DNA of 64,000 bases. Source: Hydractinia symbiolongicarpus (taxonomy: Eukaryota; Cnidaria; Hydrozoa; Anthoathecata; Hydractiniidae). This document shows, in pieces, positions 41,601 to 53,600 of the stretch (positions are counted from its first letter, which is position 1; every line of letters starts with the position of its first letter). The stretch lies in the NCBI RefSeq assembly GCF_029227915.1, contig NC_079882.1, positions 22,389,001-22,453,000 on the forward strand. Direction: 5' to 3'. A model generated the notes under the pieces. It was not told the DNA's origin, did not search any database, and worked only from the letters and a program-made list of their open reading frames with translations. Made by a program: the position numbers and the translations under genes.

Positions 41601-44600
41601 TGGTCACTGACTACGCTGTTGGTACGATTCAGTAATGAAGATATGACACTTTCTTTGCAAGATTTCTGATGGTTTGATTCGAAGTTAAGGTACTGGTCAG
41701 TGTGTGTTGGTTTACGATACACTGAAACTGAAATGGAACCATTCTTGCGTTTGACCAAAGTGTCCAGGAAAGCGATACTTCCATCGTGTTCAAGCTCAAC
41801 AGTGAATTTGATTTGTCGATGTAGGCCGTTGATGTGTTCATGGAACTCTTCTAGATGAGATCTTTTGATTATGGCGAATACGTCGTCAACAAATCTTTTC
41901 CAAACCTTTGAACGTCTGTCTGATGTGAGTAATGCTGTTGTCTTGTGTGCTTGCATGTATATTTCTGCGACTACTGATGATGCAGGGCCTCCCATGACAA
42001 CTCCGTCTGTTTGAGTGTAGAAGTTCTTGTTAAACAGATACCATGTTTTGGTTAGAACAAGTTCGACCAAACGCAGAAAATCCGGTACTGGAATCTTCGT
42101 CTTTTCACCGAATGCAGCATCGTTTTCAATAAGGTCTTTAATGATGTTTAGGGTGTCTTTTTTGGGAATATTTGTGTAGAGTGATGTGACATCAAATGAT
42201 ACCATGCATTCGTCGTCTGCTATCTTTATTCATCTGATGTATTCCGAAAATTCTTTTGAGTTTTTGCTGTGGTCACTTGCTGTAAATTTGCTGAGGATAG
42301 AAGCAACAAATTTTGATAAGTTGTATAACGGTGTAACGGTGTTCCATGAACACATCAACGGCCTACATCGACAAATCAAATTCACTGTTGAGCTTGAACA
42401 CGATGGAAGTATCGCTTTCCTGGACACTTTGGTCAAACGCAAGAATGGTTCCATTTCAGTTTCAGTGTATCGTAAACCAACACACACTGACCAGTACCTT
42501 AACTTCGAATCAAACCATCAGAAATCTTGCAAAGAAAGTGTCATATCTTCATTACTGAATCGTACCAACAGCGTGACCAACAGGAGAGGAAAGAAGAAAT
42601 TCGACGTGTAAGAAATGCATTAATCGCAAATGGATACAGTCATAAAGTCATCACGCAAGTAGAAAATAAAATGAAGAGAAGATGCAACGGAGACAACAAG
42701 AAAACATCAGAGGATTTCATCGCATCAGCATTCCTACCCTTTGTACCAGGTACTAGCGAGATCCTTCGTCGAGTTTTAAGGCAACACAAGATCAAATGCA
42801 TTCTTAACTCTAAAGACACCCTAAGAAGCACTTTGTCTAAACCAAAAGACAAATTAAACCTGGTAGAACAATGCAATGTTGTTGACGAAATCCCGTGTAA
42901 AGATTGTGATGCAGTGTACATAGGCGAAACAAAAAGAAAGTTTAAGCAACGAGTACAAGAACATATGTGCGCAGTGAGAAACGGAGATGTAAAGAAAAAC
43001 GAAATTGCGGACCACAGCTGGAGCAGAAGTCATCGGTTTAATTGGGATGAGAAGAAAATCATTGACAGAGAATCCAGAACAACGGCCAGGAAGATTAAAG
43101 AAACCATCAACAGTGTAGCACGTAACAAACACATAAACACCATCTCGTATCAACTTCCTGAGATTTGGTTACCAGCCCTACAGAAGAAGTAGTTACCTAC
43201 ATCTAGGTCCGAAAATGTTAACTACCGTAATTAACTGTAATTATCAGCTCGTTTCTGATTGGTTAATTTTTATGAATTTCGATCCTCTGCAATTATATAA
43301 ATACATGCTCAACATCATTTTACTTTGCCCGATGATGGGAGAAGGATCTCCCGAAACGTCGCCTACTAAACTATCATGTTCAAGAAATGATAAACTTTCC
43401 ACAGTAATATGAATACTGAACAGACAAACCGAAATATTATCTTCAATAACTTTTATGTTCCTTGGGTTCAAATAAATCATAAAAAAACCTACTCGAACAA
43501 CTTAAAGTAGTGAAACGCTGATAGATATAACTGTTACTAATATCACTAAAACACTAGATTCCATTGTTTATGCTAATCCCTTAAGCGATCACGATCTTGT
43601 TGGCGTAATGCGTAAGATGCATGTGAAGAAATTACAAGAATTATGATAAAGAAGAATTCAAAGCAAGTTTACGCAACGTACAGTGGAAGAACTGTTTATC
43701 ACAAGCAAGCATGAACGCTGCATGGGATTTATTTTAAGATTACGTCATTAGAGTGATTAATGCTCATGCCATAAAAATTTGAACGGAAAGTTCGTGGAGA
43801 TGATAACCCCTGTATGAAAAAAGATGTCAAATTAAAATTGAATACACGTGACTACCAACTTCAAAAAGCTAAACGTACTAATGCCGAAGTCGATTGGTCT
43901 GTTTATAAAAAAAACGCGAAACATTGTAACAAATACCATTCGTCACGCAAAATCGAACCATGTACGAAATTTATTTAAAGGGGATAATAACAGTCCAAAG
44001 GACTTTAGGAATTGGATTGAAAAATCCAATTAAATCCAATCAAGAAAGAAGATAAAAACTCAAGTAGATGTTTTAAAGTTGACGACACAATATGCATTTC
44101 TAACACATTCTGTTCGTCTTTCTCAACTATTGGTCAGATTTGTCACAGAAGATACCTTCTCGTTCAAGTTCTGCATGGAAAGTATTTCATTGCTTTAATT
44201 ATTTAACGTGTTTTACCCTCTTAAAGTTGCATTAAACTTCAAATTCGTTACTGTAATAATATTGAAATCAATTAAAAGTTCCAAAGCGTCTGGTGCGGAT
44301 GATATTCCTGGTTCGTTGATTACGATTCCTGGTTCGTTGATTACGATGCAGCTGAAGAGCCCCTTTCGTTGTTATTAAACATCAGTTTTAAAGAAGGTAT
44401 GTCTTCCGACAGCCGAGGAAACTGCGAAAATAACACCTCTGTATAAATCTGGCGAAAGAAACTGTTTTGACAACTATAGGCCGATATCCGTTTTGACTTT
44501 CTGTCTAAGGTTTTTGAAAAAATAGCTCATCAAGAGATTGCAGACTATTTGGAGGACAACGATCTATTAACTCCTTCCCAATATGGCTTTCGTCACAATA

Positions 44601-47600
44601 GGTCTACCAAACGCGCATTATCGAAATTAGTAGATCACATACGCAACAATATTTTTCGAAAGCATTTGACAATGTCAACCATGCATGTTTATCACAAAAA
44701 TTGCCGTACTATGAGATTGACGGTGTAGAGCAAAAATGGTTGTGTGATTAATTATTGAAATGCAAACAGCTAGTAGTTTTTGATGGAATAAGTTCGAATA
44801 CAGAGAGCATAACTCACGATGTACCGCAAGGTTCAATACTAGGACCTCTCCTATTCCTGGTCTTAGTAAACGACCTTCAACAGCAAATAAAGCTTTGCTC
44901 TCTGTTGATGTATGCTGATGATTATATTTCTCCGATAAATAAACTGCTAACATCGAAAAGCGTTTAATCGAGGAAGCTGAAATTGTTGAAAGATGGGTAA
45001 ACGATAACTGTTTTTTGTTAAATAAAAGAAAAGGAAAAACTGAGCTTATCTTATATGGTTCTCTTCATTCAAACAACCAAAATGTTCGATCAAAATCAAT
45101 AATATTGAACTAAACCAATCTGATTCAAAAATATCTTTAAGCTTAGATCGTCATTTGAATTTGAATTCTCATAACCAGCTAGCATACATGAGAATATGCA
45201 CACGTACCTCTTTACAGAGTAAAATTCGTTGCACAATATCATCAACTATAGCTGAAACTATTTACAAATTTTTGATAAATCCATTGTTCCATTACTGTTA
45301 TCCCCTACTTGCTGGTCTAAACATCACTTGGAAGACCAAATTCCAATTTAAACAGAATAGAGCAAAAAAGATCATCCGGACTGAGTCCTCACTCGTATGG
45401 CCAAGTATCGAAGTCCAACGTAATAAAAAGATTGTTAATAATGTGTTTAAATCGATGCACAAACTTGAACCTATACGACACTGTGAGTTTGTACGTATCT
45501 AGGACAAAATCAACAAGCGTGACAATAACTCACTACTCCGCCTACCTCGAGTTAGAACACAAGCTGGTCGAAAAACTACGAAGTACGAAGGCTCATTACT
45601 ATTTAACAAGCTCGATTTGTTTCTAAGAAATGAAAGTCATTTATCAAATTTAAATCAAAATTATGGCACTGTCTCTAATTTATCTAATTTATGTAGTTAC
45701 AAGTTTTTTTCTTTACGTTAATCTATTTTTCAAGCTATCCATTTTCAATTGTATCCGTTAATGTTTATTTCTTGTGTTTTTCTTATAGCAAAGCAATAGT
45801 TTATTTCAGCAATTCGTTGTTTATATATTTTTCAGGTCCTACATTGATAACAGAATTTCCTGAAGTAGTAAACCTGTATAATGATAATATTTATAATATG
45901 TGATTTTGCCAACCAGCAAAGTGTTATCCAAGAAGCACTACAGTTAGGATTACCGCAGCAGGACCCTCTTAAGTGGCCTTTGCAGAAATGATTTCCGGTT
46001 TAATTACTGTCGAAACCTAATTTCAAATTTAACAACAATAAGGTATGTATAGCTTTTAAAACGATAGAATAAAAACAGGAAACTATACCTTTGTAGATAC
46101 CCCTTGCCAGCCAGGATTAATTCTCGCCTGATACCACCTTTTTCTAGAAGATCCATATTTAAAAAAGAGGTAAGGTGTCTTCGTGTTTGATGTGTCGATC
46201 AACCAAACAAGCAACTTTCCAACGTTCGCACCATAAATGTAATACCAAAATTGAAAGGTGACTTGACTTGCTGGAAATGCAGGTGAGGTGAAAAATGCTG
46301 GATGTTTCCATTTGTATGACGTTGGGGATGGAAATAGTAAAAAATTACCTTTGAAAATAACGTAAACAAAAAATAGTCATAACTTGCACTAAAGGTAAAA
46401 GGATTCTTGCATTGAAAATGACCTTTTTGTATGTTGTAGAGGATAAAAAGTTAATCAAGTCCTTTAAAATAAATATTAAAAATACCAACAGTGCATATCA
46501 ACTTCTTGATAAATATATCCACTAAAACTCACTTTGAAAACTTTGTTGAACAAATTTCAAGGAGTGAAAATAGTGTGCATGAAATAAAAGCTACTGAATA
46601 TGACCCCATAATTTCTAGATGGTCTCCTATATCAGCTAATGTATTTTGTTCAAAATGGCTGACAAAATACAATTTTGTGTTGAAAACGCGCAAAATAACG
46701 CCGATAATGTAAATGGGCAAACCTATGTTTTCTTTCAAGCTAATGACTAATTCTATGTAATGGCGCTTTTGATCAAAAACATGTTAAAAGAATATGACCT
46801 ACAATAATATACATGGTGTGACACATGGACAACATACACTTACTGTAGTCTCTATATTGGTAAGAAATTTTGAGGTTAAACTTGTTAATTGTTGTGAGAC
46901 GTGTCGTAGTAGATCCGTATTGCCAATAAATAATAATAGCCATCTTTTCATCTAATCCACTGAGCTTGTTTTTCTTCACATATTTCCTAAGCATAGTGGA
47001 TATATCTGGGGAGAAGACCTTCTCATTTACTTTGCTTGTTTCTAATGGCCAGTGAATAGGAACGATATCTTCCAAGTGCATTCCCAATTCGCTGATAGGT
47101 ATATTCAAACAGGTTTTATTACTAAGAATGGCAATATGTAGATACTCAGTACGATCAGATGAATCTTTGGCTATGTATGTCAAATACGCACTTTCAATAT
47201 AACTATTTGCTTCCAGGTCTTTCAATGTGAAGTAGAAGGTTGTGAACCTACGTGTTGGTTCATCAAACAGAGCTAGTATTTCAGTATTGTCTTCCAAATA
47301 AGGTGACATGATGCAAACGCCATTTGTGTCGATATAAGACATTTCTGAAGGAACCAAAGTTTTCAGCAATAATGATCCATAAGCTAAAAAATAATAAAGT
47401 GTACTGAACGGCATGTCTATAAAGCATTTTTCATGCACAGAACATTAATTTGTCGCCCCCCACCCGTACTCCCCAACCCTAAAGTACTTCACAATTAATT
47501 TTAGACTAGATAAAAAAACGTCATAGTACAACTTATACAGTTAATGTAACATTGAAACAAACAGAACTACCTTTCTCCAAAAAAAATTAGCAAGCATTGA

Positions 47601-50600
47601 AAGGTTTTTCCAGTGTTTAGGTTTCCCTTTTTCTAATATAAACTAAACTTTCAAGCAGCCAAAGATAATGCAGGGATTGACAAAAGCATTTTTTCTTGTA
47701 TACGTATCTGTACACATTTTATTTATTGAACGTTTATTGCTAACACTGCACAAAAATACGAGGATGTAAATGTTTCTTAAAGTCGTTTATTCTGTGTTGT
47801 CACCACAATGTTTTTGGTCAAGAAAAATTGTGTGAGATGCCATTATAATTAAGCCATTATAATGTGCATATTAAACTATGACGTATTTTTTGAAAGAAAA
47901 AAATGTAAGTCGACGTATTTAAAAAAAATTCTCTGTAGATATACATGTGTTTGTACAGCACAACACACTATTTCACACCAATAACAACAACAACAATAAC
48001 AACAACAAACATTTCCCACCTTGACAGACAAATTGGTTGTGATCTTCACAATTTGCCGACTTCCAATCCATATCATCATCATCAGTTTGGTAATACGCGC
48101 ATTTATCACTGCCACCTTCAAATCTGTTATAATTGTAACTAGACGAATCTGTCCACTTTCTCTTACGTAATCCTAGCCAGATTTTTTCCGATTCCAGCGA
48201 ATACTTGCCTGGGGTGTTGAATACAGAGACCATCTCTGCGTTGCTATGAACGCTGGCCAGATTTCCACCAGATGCTAAACAACGCATTTCACTTTCATAA
48301 TGATCAACCTTTTCTGTGCCAAGATAGAACGACTTTTTGGATAGGACTTGAGCTAAAACAGAGAGGAGTTAAGTCAAATAAGCAAATAATGCTGATCTTT
48401 GATAGTGAATCAGAATAGATTGCTTCCTCTACTTCCTAATACTTGCATCTTATTCGTGTTTCAGAAGGCCGTTAAAACAGTTTGTACCCCATAAATTTAC
48501 ATTTCTGACACCTATGTTTTCGTGGCATGTTTTTATATGGTATTGGAATATATGGAATACCTGCAGCCAAAAACAAATCTATGTCATAGCAGGGACCAGC
48601 ACTTTGACTAGGGCATGCTCCTGTGATGCGGTAACCATCCCTTTCACTGTTTTGATAAGTCTCTTCAGAAAACGTAATCGCATCTAGAGTATAACAATAA
48701 AAGTATAGAAGCTACATGAACAAGTAAAACTTTAAGTGGACATCCAGCTAGAAAGTCTCCAGAAGAAATATCACAAACAACCACTTGAATTTTCTTTATA
48801 AGCTATACCTTTTTTTGTTATTATTATAGCTGGCAAAAAAAATTTATGCTACATTGTTATTTCATGTAATTCGCATTATCAATCATTCACCACCTAAACC
48901 CCTTGAAATGCATTTTTTGTTCTTCAATTTGAAAACAGATGGAAGAAATAAATAAAAAATATATATAAAAAGCACACACTGTGTTTTGTTTTGACAACAC
49001 TCGATGTCCTTGCTCATTCAACATGTTTAGCAAGTTAGCAATAACTGCTAAATAATTTTAGATACTTTAATAGGAGAAACATTCGTGCATGAAAACTTTC
49101 TGGAGAACATATATTAATGAAATTTTTGGGATAAACTTTTACGGATTTACAAATTAAAGGTATTCGTAAAAAAACAAACTTTTGTGGCGTCTGAAATGTT
49201 TTTGCAAGATAAACTTTCTCAATTCCTTATTTATAAGGTTTTTAGATTTCTTGCTGAGCAAAAAAGTCTTTATCAAACAAATGTCGTACAGAAAATGGAC
49301 AATTTCTTCGTGTTTACCATATGGTGATAAACAAGCAATGCAACAACTTTCTTTTTGTGTTCTCACAGATAAAGTGGCCACTGTTGTTATTGATAGAAAA
49401 GGAGGAAAAGTCATTTCCAAACACTTTTGCTATTGGGTTAATTTTTTAGGATACATACGCTTTTTTCCTCGATTTTTTCTAATTCTATGTAGCTGCATTA
49501 TAATTGTGGGTTTTGAAAGAAATTTAGCAAATTAAAAGGAAAACATTTTACACCAGACTTTAAATTTTAGTGGATTTGCTTTTGTAAATCGAATATTTGG
49601 AAAGTTTGTACTCAATAACTTTTCATGAATGAGCAAATGATCGCGAAAATTGTAGAAGTTTCTCTTCCAAAAGTATATAATTAAATTTTTTACTATATCA
49701 GTTATTGCTGGCATTGTAATATGCTGTAACTTCTTTAATAAACGCTGTGGAGTTTTATATATTGTGAAACCGAAAAACAAATCGAAAGTTACAGAATTTA
49801 ATGTTTAATCTTTTTCATCTTGTATCATCTTATATTTTGGCAAAGCTTAAATCTTATATTTATTTAAATGCCCAATAATTATAACAATAGAAATCATCAA
49901 CAATATTTGTAAGCTAAATATGGAATTAAAATTTTTTTTGTACTAAATACTTTGTTGTTAATCTTGAGCTCTACAACAAGATTTGCTTTAGCTTTCCATT
50001 TTCCTAATTGATCATTATTATTTTAATGATAATGCAATACCACGAATCCTGATGGTTGCAATGTTAAAAAAGTACCGGCTGCACACCAAACATTGGCTTT
50101 TTTGTTAACTTCAATGGAAATATATATTATTAGAAAGAAAAATAGAGAAGGTTTACCGTTAATCACTCTCCATTGCACGAATATAGAGTTATTTCCACAA
50201 ACAACATAGTCATTTGTAATCTTAAAATCACTGCATTTTCGATTCATTTCTAACACCCATCTGTCTTGATTCTTTCGATACACATATCCATCCTTCTTTA
50301 AACACCAAATAAAATCTTCATACACCAGAATAGTCAAGCAAATTGTCTTATCAAATGTATCAAGCGTAGAACTCCATGCACCATTGTATGAAGTTACTTC
50401 CATTTTTTCATCATTATTAACATGAAAGAAATAATTCTTTCCATTGCTATACTGAATATATTTTTTTTTTGCATTATCCAAATTTTCTTCTTCAGGGCAG
50501 GCTGCATCCGAATTTTCTTGACAACTAAGAAATTCTACATAAAAAGTAATGTAATCAAAAATATATAAGAAAAAATACTGTATATCATTATAAATCAATT

Positions 50601-53600
50601 AAAGACTACTATCAACTTATATTAACTGGATCACTGTGAACAGTTATTAAAAAGTTTGAATTCTAAAATTCAAAATTGTCGGATAGCATAAGAACATGCT
50701 TAAAGGAAATTTTACTGTGTAAAGTTAATTGCAACAAGGCTCCGTGTTTTACCACGTATCTTTTTGCATAGAGTTACACAGTTGTAAGAAGGTAGTAAAG
50801 GCATGAATAGACAGGAAAATTTTGTAGATTAATTTTCGAAAAATATTATTTGTCAGAATTTTGTTGAAAAAAATACAGGCACAAATTTTAGACCAATAAT
50901 TATTCAATTCTTAAATTAATTTAATATTTTTGTTTACATACACAATATAATATAAAGAACAATCTGAATTTTATTTATCATAACATCAGGCATGAGCGAC
51001 AACAAAGAAGATACAATTTTGTGCTCCTTAATCTTTTCAAGCAATCTTATTCTTTTACATGAAAAAAAAGTTAGAAAAAAAGAACTGTATAGGTGAAAGA
51101 TTGGCTCCATCACAAAAATGAAAGAGCATATAATGCAATTCTAAACGAATTAAAATTGGTGGATTTTGATACGATCTAAACGTACCTGGTAATAAAAAAT
51201 TATCTGACATAATTTCTAGTCGCTTTTTCACTACTATTTACTCTCTTTTAGGTGCATAAAAACATTTAAAATGAATGAAATGCTGGGCGTGAGTTTCAAA
51301 AGAAAGTGAGCAGCTGGCGGTTTTCTTTAAAATAACATTGCTGTGACAAAAAGTTGATCTAATAAAATCAAACCAGTTTGATTTAATTAGATCAATTTTC
51401 GAATATTTTTTTTAAAGATATATACACAACAATTATGGATCAATTTTATTCCAATATTTTATTTTGAAAATTGATCTGCAAAATTGCTTCGTCTATTCGG
51501 GCATTAATAATTTAAAGAATAAAAAATGTTCCATAAGTGCTCAAACATTTAACGTACAAGTAAATGCAGTGTGTCGACATGGTTTTTCCTTAAAAAAATA
51601 TAGGCACACATTGAATAAATATCCCCGCCATAGTTGTTAAAGGTCTTTTAAATTTGGGGACCTTTTTATACTCAAAAATGAGATATCATTGTTCATCTCA
51701 CGATAAAAAGACTTCACTCAGAAGTGAAAGTGAATCACTCACTTACGGTTTTAAAAAGTATATATTCACAATTAACAACACACAAAACAACTTTTAAGAT
51801 TAACAGTCTAGCAAACCTGAAATGGAGAATTTGTAGATTTTTTCATCCATCCCGATAAATCCAATGTGCACTTCATCATATAACAATGCAAAGTCCACTG
51901 CTTTTTGAGAGTGTTGTAAACTTGTCCACGTTTGGTTAAGCCAAATATAAATCACTTTCTCATCAGATTCCAAGCAAAATAAATGCTTTAAGAAGTATTC
52001 CAACTTTGAACAATTTTTTTCGGAATGATAAATCCATCTGTTTACATAACGAGTTCTTGTTTTAGCTGGTTTCATAGCATGTCTTTTTATGATATTGTTT
52101 TTGTCAAGACAATACCAGTCCTCCTCATCATTATTTACAACCACCTTTTGGCAGTCCCTGCCTGGATAGCCAAATTGGTTAATACCAGAGAGACCTATTT
52201 GAAGAAAAAAGATGTTATTATAATAAAATGGGCATTTGTTTGATGACAGGTGTATAACAGGAAAATAAGTAACAAAGTGTCACAAACTTGATGTAATTAA
52301 AAACAAAAAACAAAACAACAAAAAAACAATGCATTGACTACAACCTTTATGCATATGGAATTGTATGAAAATCAATGCGGTATATTAGAAATTTTATACT
52401 CAACATTAGTATGTACTTAATAAAGATAAGAAGTGCTTAGAGTTTTAAAAGATTAGTTTAATTTCCTGGTCTGGTTTGAAACATAAACAATGCAGGTATA
52501 AAAATACTAATATTTACCTATAATGATCTAGGATGATATTCAGGCCATACAAAATAGTAATATCCCCATCACATTCAGTATTAGAGATAAATTGAAAATA
52601 ATTATGCATTATTTTTTGCCTAAACACTAAAACAATTGGCAAAATTCTCTTATAATCCTACTATTTAGGTTACAAAAACTCATCACAGTGATATTTGTCC
52701 TTTTGTAAACTGTGCCATTCTTTATTGAAACCGATAATTTCGGTATAATACTAAGTATACTCATTTTTTTCACTTTATAAATTTAATTGAATTGTGACTG
52801 GGTGTTCACAAAGTATTCTACAAATCAACTTGATCTACAAACCAACCACCCAACGCACATGCTACAGGGAAAAGATGGACATTTAAGCAAGGCAACAAAC
52901 CAGACATGATATCATATTATTTAATGCGTACTTAATAATGCTACATAATATGTTGAGTAACTGATAATTCTTTTTGTGAATTGCTTCAAGATCTTAAAAA
53001 CTTTGCTGTATAAATTTAAAATCTTAATATCTTTAATATCTTAATTAAAAAAGAAATGGAATCAATTAGATATATGATGCATTTCACACATAACATTTTT
53101 CGTTTACACTTTATAAACTATCAAACTGAGAGATATTCTTATTCAACAAGACAAATTCTACAATCAAGGTACATCTGAAAAAAAATCTCACCTTTTCTTT
53201 GAAATATTGTTGTCTGCTCTTCACTCTTGAAAAAGTTTCCCCAAAGCTTTAAATCTCTTAACCCAAAACCAGACACATAAGAAAAGAGGTGATCATAGAA
53301 CCTTCCTATGTTAATGTAATAATGAGAAGCAACATCCGTGTTGGTCCCATCAACACATGCACTTGTATATACCTCCTTTCCATCAATGTATAAAAATAAT
53401 TTGTTTTTAATTTTTGACCATGAAAACGAATAGGTGTTCCATGACGATATATCATTAATAAACGAAGTAGGATACACAGCTTCACAAATCTTTAATGATG
53501 TCTGAACTGCTACAATAAAAGATGAATGAAGATCTGAATATGAAATTTGAAATCCTGTTCCAAAACTTTTTCCATTTGATCTTTGCAAACCATTGGATAT

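Noticed and set aside
41027-42921. Antisense open frames duplicated across the Penelope arms
   Set aside because: They are opposite-strand shadows of the RT/GIY-YIG coding sequence and appear twice because of the inverted repeat.
49318-49429. Minus-strand exon-like segment with AG acceptor and GT donor
   Set aside because: It runs from phase 1 to phase 2, which breaks the frame to the exon at 48683, and it has no domain signature.
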